This document shows positions 34,101 to 49,120 of a stretch of DNA of 64,000 nt, one piece after another. The notes under the pieces were generated by a model that worked only from the letters and a program-made list of their open reading frames with translations, made no database searches and had not been told where the DNA came from. Each line of letters starts with the position of its first letter. Position 1 is the first letter of the stretch. Source of the stretch: Numida meleagris. Lineage: Eukaryota; Chordata; Aves; Galliformes; Numididae. Location of the stretch: contig NC_034410.1 in assembly GCF_002078875.1 (NCBI RefSeq), positions 104,046,915 to 104,110,914 of the forward strand, given 5' to 3'. The translations under genes and the position numbers were made by a program.

Positions 34101-37100
34101 CTATGAGAAGCCCCCATAAGCTTTATGATATTTTGAATAGTAGTAAGTGCTAAGGAACTTCCACACATCTTTAGGGATTGAATTAGGAAGGCATACTTGA
34201 CAAATTTGAATAGGTATGGTAAATGTACACAGGATAACTGATGCTATGGAAACTGTAGGAAGTATTATCTGTAGCCATTCATTATTTTTCTCTCACATTA
34301 TGACACTGATAAACCATTCATTAGGGTTTCTACTAATCTGTGCCAAAGGAATAGACCAGAAAAAAAATTAAATCCCTGCATTCTGACCCTCAAATATTTT
34401 TCACATGAGGATCTCTTTGTTCCTTCTATGATAAGAAAATAAATTATTTTGAATGATGGTAACTATTGACTTATAGAATGTTTCTGAGAAGGTGTATTTT
34501 ACCTGATGATGGAATGACTTCACTTTCCCTCCAGTAATTGTGTCCTTTTATTTTCAGCAGTTGAGATAATAGTCTGTGCTAACTACTGTACACTCAGGAA
34601 AAAGAATTCAAGTCAGGAAAGATGATTAAACTGAGTTACCCCATTGTGTATAATTCAACTGAGCCTGTGTTAGAGGTTGTGGTGCTAGAGAGTTAATAGG
34701 TAAACCTATGTATTTCCTAATGCAAACACAATAAGTTGTCTTTAGGCTGAGGAAAAAGTGGTAATTTATCTTCATCAGACTACGGTTACAGCTGTGTTTA
34801 GAGTCTATGAGGTTTCAAGTCTGTAAATGGATTTGCTGTTGATTCAACTGAATTCTTCAAGACGACTTTTTTTCTGCAAAAAAAAAAAAATAGAGAAAAT
34901 CACAGAACAAAAAAAAAACCACTTTGAAATCTGATTTAGCCTCAAGAATGGATTTCCATATATGTTCAAAGTCTACTATTCAATGTCAAATTTGTAAAGA
35001 AAATCTCCATTTTGGATTTAGTTTGGGATCACATTTTATAAAACTTCTTTAGGCATCACTTGAAAGGGAAGTTATAAAGCTTTAAAGTCTCATGTTATGT
35101 GAACTTCCATTCAGAGCTCATAAAATCAATACACACTGGAAATATTTAGATATTTGTCCATTTCTGTGTTTTGAATTTGCTATACTAAAACTAAGATCAA
35201 GATCATCAAGTTTTTTGTTCATAATGTACCATATTTGATAACATGATGTGAAGGTGCTCGGTAATTCAGCATCTCATGATTTGTGTTCACCAACACAAAG
35301 AACAACATATTGTCCATTATTTTATTTTATTTTCTGATTTCTTCTTGATGTAGTTTGCAGTTCTAATGAGCTCGGAGTAGGAGTGAGGACTAACTGTATG
35401 GTGTTAAGAGGTGGTGTTGAAGAGGATTTTGAATAAAAAAGCAGGGAGAGCAGCCATGACAAGGATAAGTGATCTGGTCTAACATTGAGGCAGCGGCTTG
35501 ATTCATGATTTTCTGCAATATAGAAAGGAGGTCAGCCTGCAAGACATTTTCTGACATTAAGAAACAGCTACGAGTAACAGGAAGAGAGTATCTAACAAAA
35601 GTAGAAAAAGATGTTAATGAAAAAAATATATATGAATAGAAAATTAATTATGAGAAAGATGATAGCCAGGTAGTTTTTCAAAGGTGAAGGCAATAAATTA
35701 GAATTTTTCACTGAAAGAGGTGAAGAGTCACTGAGACTGATGGGTTTTGACAGCAATATTTTGTGGAGACTAAAATAAAAAGATCTTCTCTCCAAAGGCT
35801 CATTACAAAGAATGGATAGTCACACAGCAAGAAGTACCATGACCTCTATTATTTATCTGTATCCTGTTGAAACATTTCTTCTGTATCTCATTGATATATT
35901 TTTTCTTCTTCATCTCTCTACTTACAAGGCATGCTAAAGAAATTAGGAAGCCATTATTTTCCTTGTATGTGCTTTCTCAATATGTTCAGCTGACTGAGGT
36001 AATAAATCCTTTTGTTACACGCTAGGTTTTATTTGTCTGTAACATGTTTATATAATATATACATAGATAGCTCAATGCTACTTTAACAGTCTAATGAAGC
36101 TCAATAGATATGGCTGTAGCAAATATTTACACTTTATCATTGATTCTGAAGATACACTTTAGCAGAAAGCTATATGCAAACCCCGGACCTGTACTGTGAA
36201 CATTTCTTCTTCACTTTCTTATGCTTATGTACATACGTGTCCCACGCTGTCTAATTCTTATTTTACAGACTGTCTATTTGTAGGTAGATAACTAAAGCAG
36301 ATCCAGAGCAGAAAAGTGCAGTTTTCTGCATAGCTAATTTTTTTTCTTTAGGATGTAGTATTCAGAACTGAATGAATGAATGAACAAATATTCAGAGCTA
36401 AGCATGATGCTTACAAGCCCATGTTGTTGAGACCATACATATAAATCCACTGAATGAAGGGATCTGCACAGATTTATCACATATAATGTCATTAAACACA
36501 AAAGTGAAGCCTGACACTCAAAATCATGTTTTTATTCTACCGTACTTTAGATTAGAAAAATAACCACAATACATACTGTAATTCCAAAGCCTTTTCTCAA
36601 AGTAAATGAGTTGCATTAGAATCCCTAATGGCTAGAAGAGGTGTTGCCTAAGCAACTTTCTTGATTCTGTCAGCAAAGGTTTGCTGTCATGTCAGAATTG
36701 GAGGCAAATTGCCGTAGGGATGCTGCAAAAATAACCCCTTGGGACTGAAGGATACAGAAACTCCTCACAGAATCATCTGTATCTTGAGGTTTATATGGAA
36801 TGGGAGCACCAAATTTAAGATACAGGATAGCAAGAATGAGGATTCCAAGTCTGAGAAAGGGAAATGGCTTTAAGCAGTTCCTTTGCAGTCTCACTGCAGT
36901 TATTATTTTATTGTATCAGATACAGTAACATCAGATGATTACTCAGTTATGCTACAGTTATGCTTATTTTGGTGACAAAATTACTAATCATAGATAATTA
37001 TCATACCTAAAATATACCATATTAGTGGTCAGTAACAATGACAATAAGCTGTGGTTCTAACTTGAATGCTAAACATAATAGATATTGACAGAAACAACCC

Positions 37101-40100
37101 ATAAAACATTCCAGACTAAAGTAATGCACTTTACTGTTCTTGGTAACAACCAGTATAATTTTGGCAACTTGGACATGTGGTATAATTAAGATACACTGAC
37201 ATTTTTCCTGTTCTCCTTGAGTTTATAATACATTAGAACCTTACAGTCAAAAAGCTGAGGACAAAATATGGTGGCAGCTGAGACCAGGTGTGGCAGACGG
37301 GCTGTGAAGGTTTTTTTTTTTAAAAGAAACAGCAACCTAACAGCAGAATATTTTTAATGACAGACTGTGTATGCCTGATTTCCATTTCCAGCATAAACCC
37401 ATACAGGAACAAGGGCAATACTCCTTGCTAGGCTTCAGATACTTTCTGCCACTTGGGCCAGGCAACTAGGGTTCATCATCATGATGCCTCAGTGAAGTGA
37501 TGTGACACAGCAGCCATAGCGTGCTGCTCCATCTGGTCTCTGCTCTGCTAAGCTTCAGGTATAAGAGTGCTCTTTAGTTCCATTTTCCCATTTCTTAAGC
37601 TTTTCTCTGGGATTTAGAAAATGAAATGGTTGTTGCTTAATTTATTTTGTCAGTGTGACTTCTGGATTTAGATGTCCAAAGCTGATTAGGGGATTAAGCT
37701 GCAAAACTGCCATTAATGTTAACCACTTTTTGGATAGTTTGAGAATTAAAGCATGAGCCTTTGGGTTTTACAATTTAATGACAGTGTAAATTTTATATAT
37801 AATTTTGAGATTCTGTAACAAGGAACATTTGGGGCCAGCTGTTTCTCAGTTCTAAAAGAAAATTTTACTGGACAACTTATGGAATAAGCCAAGGTGTACA
37901 AACAAAATAAAAAGTGTCTCCAAATAAACTAATTAATCCAAGTTTCAGCATCTTAGCAATACATGCATGTAAGTCTGGAATAAAACTCATCTTCATATAA
38001 ATAAACACCTGAGAACCTCAGATGACAATAACTTAGTTTTAGGATAGCTTTGAAAAATAAAGAAAGAACAGATAGAAAATTGTTTTTAATAAAATATTTT
38101 TTAAAATCTATGTATGTGTGTACAAATTGTACTCCAAATGAAACCAAAAATGTCTGCACCATTCATAATAAATCAGTATTTGTTTTACGTTTTTTTTTTA
38201 TTATTATTCTGTTACATTGATCATTATTACAAGTGTCAGACTAGAATCTATATTTCCAGCATCCATACGAAAGATGCATCAAATAAACACTGAAATATCT
38301 GGAGTCAGAGTAGGCTTTTGTTCCTAGAGAACAAAAGAATAATTAATGACACCAATGCCTGGAGTGTCTGACTTTTCATTTGAGATGTTGTTCCTATTAT
38401 TTCAGTTGCATTTCCTGTTATTTATCCTCAAGACTGCCATTGGATTTGAATGTGAAGATGGATAATTATGTTTTGTTTTTTTCTGGTCATTCTTGGTATG
38501 AGTTATTTGACTTGTGCTCTTCGTATGTTTTGCACATATCTTAATTTCCTTTAGGTCAATTTAGCAAAATAGAGCACCTAATTATAAAGAACTCTACCTG
38601 AATTTCATTTCTCCTTTTCACTTTCATATTCAGTGATGTTGAAATAGTACATGAGACAACATTTCAACATAATTGGCATTTAGGAATGTCAACTTATCAT
38701 TGACAATTTATGGAGTGTCACATTATGTACTAATTCATATCAAATATTACGGTGATCTTTTTATGTAATGACCAGAATACGTTACAAAGATCCTATCAGG
38801 AAAGAAAATAATGAGAATGCTTTGACATTATGGTTGAGCCTTGAACATACATATGTTTTTAGGGAAAGTCAGCCTTTCAAGGTGTGGCATGCATTTCAGT
38901 CTGTAGGAATATTGTACATAACATACAGGTTTAAAAAATGAAACAGCTTAAATTTCATGTTAGGATTCTCAGACTGGAAGTGATCTCTGTTGTGTTTTTT
39001 TCTTCATACAAAGCTTTCTGAGAGGTGGAAAGTGTTGATATTGTTGGTATTTATAATACACAAAATAAATTAATCTGGAAGTTATCTTCAGTGAGAACTT
39101 AGATTCATTAGTTTTAGTTGTGCTTTAGGATCAGCATTCTATCAGCATATTAAACTCATTTTAATGTTTAATTTTGACCTTAATTTTTATTCCTATGTTG
39201 TTGATCTACAGACAGCTTCCTCAAATTATTACAAAAGAAATTAACCCACATTTGCATAAAATAAAGTTTCTGAAATAAAAATGTAGCTATCAGAGGCAAT
39301 AAAACCCATACAGTTACAAATTCGGCTATTTAAATTGCTAGTACAATGAAGAAGCTTATATTAGTCTCTGGAAATCTCATATGAATTCTGTGAAGTATGT
39401 CTTCTCTAACTTTGATTTTCATTTTCACAAACAGATATTAAGCCTTGGGTTTAGAATTAAGAAACATTATGTTTTTCATTAAACTGGAGGGAATTATGTT
39501 AACAAAAGAACAATTTTAATGCATTACTTTAATCTGACATTTGGTTTCAGATGCCAACCAAAAATCTTTTTGTACTCTCTGATGTAAAAAATCTTTTTGT
39601 AGCTAGTACCACTGATAGAATAATGGATATTACACTGTATTATGATATAAAACTATGGCAAGCAAAACCAAATTGAAAATCTAAGTCTGCAGGTGAAAGT
39701 TTTTGTATCTAGTTTCATAGCAAGATATTATTTTCTGAAAACAATATTGTTCATAAAAATCAAATTATTTATGCATATTTTCTCAGTACTCTCTGGAAAA
39801 AAAAACAAAAAGGCAACATCAAATAGGAGGAAAAAAATAAAAACAAGGAGCCCAGTATGAAACTTATTTATGGTAAGTATATTTACTCTTGTGGGATTAC
39901 TCACAATTACAGGAACGCAAAAATACCACTTGTAATTTGCTGATTCTAAATGTGCATTTGTTCTAAAGTACTCAAGATGGAAACGAACCCCAGAAGACTA
40001 CAAACTCCTTCCTTGTCATGGGAATCCATGGAACCACCACCAACCTGGAACTCTGGAACCAGAGACAAAACATTCAGGTCAGCATGTGATAGCTCTCTAA

Positions 40101-43100
40101 TCTGCTAAACCCTACACACCGAGTACTTTCAGAGCTTGTACTTGAACTTTGAAGTCAGCCCACTCTGATGGTCCATTTCTGCCCATGTATTCTATCACTC
40201 TTAATGGTCTCACGTATGCCTGCTATGCTTAACACTTACAGGATTTGTTTTGTGGAGAACTTTCATGCAGAATCTTTTATTCTACCTCTGTCTTGATATT
40301 GCAGGAAAATTAAACAGGCAGGAGAGCTCTTCTGTGGTGCTCAACTGTTAGTTAAGCTATATTTGAAACATTTTTGCATTGCGAGACTGGCATGCATGGC
40401 ACAAAATTAGTTTTGCCATCTAATGGCCATGAAAGGATAAATATTTACAGAGCTACCCTTTGCAGACATGTTTTAAATACAGTTGAAGAGTTTCATCTCC
40501 TTTTTTGTTTCAATCTGTGCAATAAAATATGTAGTTATATATATGCCTAGTACATTCAGTACCCTGGTCTATTTCACACGCCAATCCCCTGTTCATATGT
40601 AAGAAGTAGTTCTTGTTTGCACTTTCAATATGAAAAATAGCATTCTAATTTGCAACTTAAAATAGATGTTGTCAGGTCAGAACAGTCTAGAGGTGTTTTT
40701 TAGTTTGGGTTTGGAATTTTTTTCTTTAATCTGGAAATAAATTCAATCTCAGCAGGAGGAGAATATCTGCCATTTTCAATATTTTTTTTATTTTGTGTTC
40801 AAACTCTGCTTTGGTTCCATGAAAAATTCCCTGCCAGCTTTAAATGATATTTTCAGATATCTAATTGCACAGATAGAATTGTGTCTCAATTTGAGAACAC
40901 AAAATGAAAAATTCCATGTTTTTTACAGTTGCTTATTTTAATACTTGAGGTATTTTAAACTCTAAGTCAAATATAAAAAATTGTCTCAAATAAAATGATT
41001 TAAATGTTTTCTTTCAGTCTGAAATGTTTGTCTTGATTGATAAAAATAAAAGAAGGCACTTTATAGAATTACCCCTGCACTGTAACACTGAGATATTAGC
41101 TTTTCATAAAAACAAAATCCCCTGCCTCCTTACCTACTGCAGTATGAGACTGTAGCTTTCATTCTATTTAGAATAGGATTCATAGCATGACATCATTTGT
41201 GATGTTAGTGAGATACTAGTGATTACTGCTTGTAACCTGATATACAATGCTGTCCTTCAGGATTTTTATTTTGTATGTTTTCTCCAAAGATAATATGTTT
41301 GAATCATTTTAGAAATAAAAATTTAACCTAAAAGATTTGGGATTGTTTAAAATTGGCTGTTTGATGAAATAAAATGGTCACTGCTTCAGCAATACAGATT
41401 CTAATGAAAAATAAAGGTTAAAGAAAACATAAAGCTCGATTTAGATGCTCAGCATTTCATTTTATTTTTTCAAGTTATCATTTTGGAAAAGAAAAGCAGT
41501 GATTTTAAAAGTAGTTTTCTGTACTTCATCAGCTTCTATAGTAAGTAAGTCATCACTCATATTATAAAAGGCCTGACAGATATGCATAGTGTTCTTGTTA
41601 CAGTATATTAAACTGGAACTTGATTCTCTTGAAGTTATACTGTGGTTTTCAGACTACATGAATATCATGTTCTGTGAAAATTGTTCACAGGAAAAATAAA
41701 AATCAGGGTTTTGGTACATATACTTCCAAGCTACACAGCTGCCAATCTAATTGTGCCCGATGACTATCTATCCTCCTTAAAAAGACCACTTGTGATAACT
41801 TTGACTTGCTCTGGTCATATAAACAAATCTTGCATCATTGAAACCAATAGTATCAGCTCCTAGTTTTGTGCTAACTACTGCTCACCCTTTGCTGAATTTT
41901 ACATTCTGCAAACCACAGTGGTATACCAGTCTTCCCAGGTTTCTTCTTAAATAGCCATTATGCTGTGCATCCCATTATTGCATCAGTCCTTCCGAAGAAC
42001 AAAATGCAAAACAAAATTTTTTTATTTTCCTTCTCAGTAGTCTCAGTTGGCATGAGAGACTGTATCTGTGCTAGTACACAAAATATATCTAAGCTGCTTC
42101 TCTGTCCAGGGAGCTACATGACAAAGCACAGCCTGCTTTCCCATGCCCCAGTTTCACTTTTCTCTCCCCATTGTCGTCCAAGTAGGGCAGCCTCATCCAT
42201 GCTACCTCCTGAGAACAATGTTTTTTCTTTCTGTTCCCTGAAATGTTTTTGCTTGTTGTCTGAGCTAATTGGCCCAAGCTCAAGTGTTAGTGAGGATGTG
42301 CAAATAGTTAAATAGACATGAACCACCACTAGCCCAGACCCTAGACACACAATTTGACATTGCATACACAGCCTGTCTTCCTACAAGTTCCCTGGTTAGT
42401 TTGCTCTACTTCATGGTAGAACATTTTTCCTTTCAAATCTTTTTTTTTTTCATTGTTTTATTTGTTGGCTGATTTTCCCTCTTTTTTTTTTGTTTGTTTG
42501 TTTGTTTGTTTCCTCTAGGAAACTGTATATTTTCCAAACCCCTTTCTATTCTCTTAACATCTGTTTTCTCTGCTCCATAAATTCTAATTCTCCAGAAATC
42601 CTGAGAAAAATATAGCCTGACCTCCTTGTTTCTCTCCCTTGGTGTTTCTCTCATTCCTCTTCCAAACTTGTCAGAGTATTTTTTCATCCTCTGGGAGAAA
42701 AAGTATCTGCGTTGATAAGCTGATTCCCAAAACTAGACTAGATCATAATAGGCAACAGATTGTGAAGGCATACAAGAAAGCAATTTGGAATGACTGCATC
42801 CTTTACTTTTGTAGAACATGATTAAGGTCCGTAATTGGTGACTCATTTGAAATACCCTGAGGTAATACAGTAGTATACTCAAAATCTTGTTTATGGGCAA
42901 AGTAGAAGCATACCTTATATACAAATAAAGTGAAAAATATTATGTTAGTGTAACAGAAGTCTTAAAAGTGTAGTCATAATTAGTACATCACTAATTGTTA
43001 CAGAAAAAGAAGAATAATGTAGGGAAAATTGATACAAATGTACTTAGTTCCTGCCCCATTTCCTGTTTTTAAGCTCACCTTTCCCTAACCGTGTGGTTGA

Positions 43101-46100
43101 TGGTTTCAGTCTGGCTGGTATTGTTATGGTGAACTGTTAGTAGCTGGAGTCCTTCACGGAGAGGACCCTGTTCTTCATGTTGATGTCTTCTTCCTCTAGG
43201 ATCTTATTGGGGTTACTTTTAGACATCTGCTAATATACCTTTGTTTATTTTTCATTGATCTGCAGCTCCACACCACACCTGAATTCATTGTATATGATGC
43301 CTTTAATTGATCATTTGACTTGCTTATAGCTGTGGGGTCTCCAGTGTCAAGCTTGTGCCCCACCCTATACCTGAACTCTTCTAATCTGTATCCTGTGTCT
43401 CCTTGAGTGCCACCAGGCCTGTATTTCTCCATGCTGTGTCATGTGCTAGAGTCCTATCTCTTTTTACGTAGAATAACTGTTTCTACTTCTACCTATCTAA
43501 AGCCTTGCCTGTATCACACAAGGATAAATAAAAAGAAAACAACTGGACATAGATCAATTAGAGACATTGCTGTTACAGCTAAGCCAAGTAGAAAAAAGTG
43601 GCAGGCAGCTCAGAGGAGTTAAGATGGAGCAGACCTGACTAAACTAGTCTTGAGGCCTTGCAAATTCAGCACAAAGTTTATGGCTTTATTACTAACAATA
43701 GCAATACTGTGTATGGTTGCAATAGCTCTATCAAGTCAAGGTTTCTATATTAACAGTGAATAATTCATATTTAGGGGAGCAATACACAATGTCAGAAAAA
43801 AAAGAATATTTTTCCATGAAGTACTCACAAAGTATAAGATTCACACCAAAATTATCAATTTCTAGCTGTAGTGAGTGAATAATAATTTCAAAAATTTGTA
43901 ATCCAGAAGCATGAGAGTGATGAAATTGAAATGCTTTTGGTCACTGTATGGAACAGCCTGACATAGCACAGGCTCACAACCATCTGGAGCTCGCAGTTCA
44001 CTTTCTTTTGGTATTGTGACCACTTTCTTTTTGCCTTATCCAAACAGTGCACCATCAGGTAACAGTTTTGCTTTTACCAGGATTTCAGCTAACTTTAGTA
44101 ATATGGATATCAAATACTGGATCTCACAGAATACAACGGCTTCCCTTATTACCTCACGATATATCTTGTGGCTTGGGATATATGGCCTAAAAGTATAAGA
44201 ATATTTCAGAACTTAGGGTTTTTTTGTGTGTTTGTTGTTGTTTTGTTTTAATTTTCTGTCTTTCATATCTATTTCTTTTACAGGATAGGCCAAATAAGTC
44301 CTTCTAGCACAGTTGCCTGCATATCTTGTATACTTATTTATCTGCAAGGAGCTCTGATTGAGGTTGACTGCATTCAAATGGTGCAGTCATTGCTCTCTGA
44401 TCTTGCCTTCAGATCTGAGGACCTTTCCATTGCCTTTATAGTGCCATGTATAGAGAGAAAGAGATATAACAACAACCTACCATTTTCATTTATTTCTATC
44501 AACTCTGAATGCATGCATCCATCTATATTGTATGACCTTTTACCAGTTTTTTGTCAGTACCCAGCATAGCAAACAGATGGAAAGTTTTCTGTTTATCTTA
44601 GTGGACTTTGCATCAACTTGTAGATGCTTCTTAACTTCTCACAGACTGTAACTCCTTATATCACCTATATTACTTTGGTGAGCTAAATAGGAATAATTTT
44701 CTTGTAAATTTTAGAGGCCCTTAATAAATTATACAGAATTCACATAACTATTCACCATGCTTCTGAGTTGAAAGTGTGATTTTCTCTGTTATTATCTGTT
44801 ATTATCCATGATTTCTTAAAAAAAAAAAAAGCCTACAATTTAAAAATAATAAAACTTGTAAAATAGACCAAAGAACTTTACAACAAGAAAAGCATAATTT
44901 TGAAAAAAGGAAATACATTTTGATCTGAGAACTGGGGAATTTTCAATGATTTTCAAAGTGAAGCTGTCTGTTCCAGTCAGTCAGTACTGCCGCTTCTTAT
45001 CTTCTTTCTCCCTTCACACACCACAAAGAACTGTTCTCAGACCAAGTTCCTCCTCAAAGTAAGCTTCCATGATTTAGTGCCTAAATGCCCTTGGAACATG
45101 GACTGAAAATGAGGCAAGACTTTTCCATCTGCATAGAAAAATGGAAATCATAGAAAGCAGTGCTGGAAAGGATCACCTAGCAATGTCCTATTTACCCTAT
45201 TACTTTAAATGCAGGGGCAGTTTCTCTCCAGTACAGAACATGACATTCAAAAACCCAGCAGCATGTTAAAGATTTACACTAGTTTTTAATTGACCATTCT
45301 GTGAAATTTAAGGAGCTTTGGTAAATACCTTTCAGGACTGTAATTTCAGTGTATATTTTACAGACATTAATCATAAAAATGATGTTCTGAAGTTCGGTAT
45401 GGTGAGGCTTTGGATCTCTGTTCGTGTTGCAAATAACCATCTGTGAGTTGTTCAGATCTTTCTATTATAGTGTTGATGCAAGGTGCGATCAACAGTAAAT
45501 TCATTTAAAACATTGCAGTCTGCTTTTCACTCCAGTAAGTCACAAAATATTTATGTACTTACTTCCAGTTGATGTGCAGGATAACCCTTAATGCATTTTC
45601 TAGGTTTCAGGCTTCTGGGAAATGCTTTTTTTTATGTCAATATAGAATGGCAGATCTTGTTCATAATTTGTGCGCGTATTTTTCTCTGTATTGTTCCAGT
45701 GTCAGAACATTCCCTCTGCAGAGAAAAATGCTGAAGGAATAGCATAGCAGATCTTAAGTAATCCTTAAACACTGACTTATTCAAATATAAATCACATCCA
45801 AAAATATTTTTGAAACCACTGTTCGTACTTGAGTTGCAAATTGAACATTTATGAGAAGTAGCCAAAAATACGTTACTTTTTCTTCTTTTTATATACATAT
45901 TGTCCAGCTTAACAGTGTATATGCAGTGAGACTGCACGACAAGAAAACACAACGGCAGCAATATTTGTTGTCATGTTCAATTTTAAAGGTGCTGTCCAAA
46001 GTCTTTGTGTTAAGCCTAATGATAAAGTCATGCAGGCATTTATTCTATCAATGTTAACTCTTACCTCTGAGCACAGACTTATTAAATGTGAAGATAAAAT

Positions 46101-46354
46101 GAAATTTATACAAAATCCCAATTCTGAGATGAACTTCTCTAATGCCAGTACATAACAGATGAGAATTTATCCTCTGCCTCCAGAAATGTTTCACAAGACA
46201 TCCACTTTTCCTACAGCTTTCCCTCTTTAATAGCTACTGCATCACAACTTTCAAACACCCAGGATAAAAGTTTTATCATTTTTTTTTTATCCCTACAGCT
46301 TCCTACTTCACCCTTTTAATTTTATCATTGTTCATATGCCACTGGTGATGTTTG
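31103..46354. other. Long AT-rich, transposon-poor block, no gene seen
   Basis: Fifteen kilobases in which I recognise no CR1, mariner or LTR with confidence. Present are a G10 run (about 32130-32139), poly-A tracts near 34877 and 34908, a repeated AAAATCTTTTTGTA word (39561 and 39588) and the (TTTG)n at 42491. A faint CR1-like scrap lies at 45146-45200 (ATCATAGAAAGCAGTGCTGG). A GC-richer patch at 42100-42300 and another at 43120-43440 carry frames on both strands without known domains. Confidence 0.5.
42482..42511. repeat. (TTTG)n tetranucleotide microsatellite
   Basis: A T run followed by five TTTG units. Confidence 0.93.
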
Positions 46355-46655
46355 TGTCACAGTTTAAAAGCTGCTGGAGTGTTCCTCAGGGTTGAATGAG
46401 AGTTAATTTTGCCACTGATGGCTGTCAGTTTTTGCATCGCTTCATGTGTACTGGAGTGCTTTTGTGTACATTCTCTCAGTTATCTTCTCAGAACCTCTGC
46501 TTACTGTGGGAACATCTCATGATCCAACATTCCCAGTGGTGCACAACTATAACTGGTCTCTCTTTCACAGAATGGTCTATTCAGGGCAGCAAATACAAAC
46601 CTCAGTCAAGTCCATGTCTTGCTTACCAGCTGCCACCAGTATGCTATAAATGACA
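46355..46655 (+). mobile_element. Possible small LTR with TGTCA...TGACA ends
   Basis: A 301-bp segment begins TGTCACAGTTTAAAAGCTGC, like the start of avian ERVL-class LTRs, and ends AAATGACA, giving a 5-bp terminal inverted repeat. It is less AT-rich than its flanks. Against this, no AATAAA is visible and the bases immediately outside do not form a 4-6-bp duplication. A CACTGGT direct repeat (46340-46346 and 46654-46660) is close but not flush. It could be a decayed LTR or chance. The frames inside (46396-46653) have no domain. Confidence 0.3.
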
Positions 46656-48553
46656 CTGGTATAAGTAGACTCACAACTGAATTCAGAGAAGAGCCTGTGC
46701 TGCTGTCCTAGAACAGACAAAAGCACACAAATTGTTGGAAGACGTAAACTATGTGCACCTTCCTAGTATTATTTCAATATTTACGTATATTTTTTATTTG
46801 AATGTTAAGTGAATTAATAAATTTCTCAGGGAATGATACAAGAATTTTGGACTGTTTTTAATTCCAGTGGAAATCTTAGAATGATTAATTCACTTTTTTT
46901 TCTTAATATATACTTTATAAAAGCTCTGTATATTTTTCTCATGAATCGAAGGATTCTAAATAACAAATACTAAAGATTTAGTTGTATTCTAGTACTATAG
47001 ATTGATGCCTTAAAATATAAGGCATTGTTTTGATATTTTCCATATCAGCAGTCTTAGATTTCCCAGTGCAATTCCAATTGACTGTGATATTCATAGAAAT
47101 GTAGAGATAGAAAAGGCATATTAACTTGTGTGGTCAGTCCATCTTCCTGCCAGTATATGGTTCTATTTTATGGTGACTTTTGCAAGCTAGCTGAAAATGA
47201 TTCAAACAATAAGATTTCGACCACCATTGTGGAAACTAATAGAACTGCAGGCAAGTAATCTTCTCCTAATAACTCTTTCTCTTTTTCTGAGTTCTGTCCA
47301 TTCTGCTGATGCTTCTCCCTAAATCACTGATATATATATAATTTATTCTTTTTATACTTTCTAAGTAGTTATAGACTTCGGTTGTTTCTTAGGTAATCTG
47401 TACAATTTCATTCTTTCATTCTGACTTCATAAATCATGCAGTTTCTGTGCTGGGTCAGTTACACTTAAGAACAAAATGTATTTGAAGTTTAAGCTTTATG
47501 TGTTCTGCTTCATAACTGTGGTAGGCTGAGAAAATTTGTGGTCAGCTGCCATAAGTCAAACTGTTGGAGATAATTTGGTAAGAAAAGAAATACATCAGAT
47601 TGTTTTTGCACACACTTTTTGTAAAGAAGTCTCAGTGCTAAGAATTTCTAATAACTGTTGAGAAGAATGTCACATTATATCAGCTTCAAAATTTTGCTGG
47701 AAATACATATTAAAAAATTGTGAACTTTTCTCTACTTCTGTTTATCACATAACATTTAATGGGCAAAGCTGTTATAGTATTTATACCGCAATGCCGCAAT
47801 GCCACAATGAAAATTTATAAAGCTTTATGGTACTTCAGTTGTATTGTTACTTCCGATGTGATTATAAAGATTTTTGGCTGAGAGGAAATTGAATGTTTTG
47901 ACAAATATGTAAATGCTAGAAAAATCCAAAATCATCTGATAAATCCTGGACTTCAATAACCATGTGAGATCATACCTAAAGAATCTATAGATATTTCTTC
48001 TGTGAATAATGATGTATTGACTCTGTAAGCCAATAACACCTGGTTTACTTGTTTTCTTTTATCATCTGAGCAAACAATGTGGAAAATGTTTATGCATTTA
48101 TAGAGGTTAGAATCCAGAAAGAAAAGAGAGGAAGCTGTGCTGCTCTTACCTGAAGGTGGCCAGTATGAAAAGGGAATGATAGTTAAAACATGGGGATCAT
48201 GTTCAGTGCAGAATAATGATGGAAATAACATTTGCTATTCCAAAATAAATATTCTTCTGATTACAAAACTTGCTACTCTCCACTGTGCAATAAACCTTAT
48301 CATACTGAAAACATATATTTTAAGATTATTATTTATTTGTAAGTGTGAAGGGAGGACATTGAGTGATAGTATGATACTATGCTGTCTAGGAGAGGAATAA
48401 TTGCAAAAAATCCTTTCACAAAAAGTTTCAACAGGAATTCTGTCTTTTGTAAAATAATTGGTCCTTTAGCATGCTTCATGAGGATTGCAGTGACATTCTG
48501 CTTATCTTGTATGATTCTTAGACATGACTTAAATTGACTTCTGTCATCACCTC

Positions 48554-48572
48554 CTCTCTCTCTCTCTCTCTC
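48554..48572. repeat. (TC)n microsatellite
   Basis: Nine TC units without interruption. Confidence 0.93.
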
Positions 48573-49097
48573 TTGTGAGTTATTCACCACAAATGCCTAT
48601 AAGTCTAAAGTAGTTCATCTTATTGAAGTCTTTATGATGTCATTAAAGTCTATATGTACATTTGTTCAGATGAAAGAGAACCTGGTAATGTAAGGTTTAT
48701 CCTGTCAGAGTAAGGAAACATGGGGTGGTGCTGGGCTGTTCTTTTGGGTAGAAGATGAATTCTGGGACAAAACCCAAAACCATCATGATGGAGGTCAGAT
48801 GATTTCGAGCAGCTCCTGACCAGAAATGGAAGATCAAGGCAGAGTTTAAGCCAAAACTTTTCTGGCATTACCCCATATTGCACTAACATCTGCTGATTTG
48901 TAGTTATGTGACACCCACTGGTTGCTTCTGTACCATCACACAGATCTGAACAGAGAAAAAGGCGTTGATCACTTACGTTTCAAACCGATTGTTGCAGACT
49001 ACAATCATTCAGCAAATGCATCATTAATTTAAGAACTGGAAATGAATTTAGAAGTATGAGGAAAACAACATGCGCCAGTAACCTGGAAAACAAAAGC

Positions 49098-49120
49098 AAA
49101 AAAAAAAAAAAAAAAAAAAA
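49098..49120. repeat. Poly-A run, 23 bases
   Basis: Uninterrupted A run in AAAAGC...GCAAGG context. It might be a retroposon tail, but nothing upstream resembles a processed gene copy and no flanking duplication is clear. Confidence 0.9.

Noticed and set aside
45146..45250. Ancient minus-strand CR1 end
   Set aside because: Only about 50 bases resemble a CR1 terminus and no ORF2 block follows clearly.
47090..47330. Ancient minus-strand CR1 end
   Set aside because: A weak resemblance limited to the tail-proximal 60 bases. It needs an alignment to support it.
48150..48231. CAG|GTAAGA donor on the minus strand as a coding exon end
   Set aside because: No convincing upstream acceptor with a polypyrimidine tract was found.
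49098..49120. Poly-A run as tail of a processed pseudogene
   Set aside because: No gene-like sequence upstream and no flanking direct repeat.
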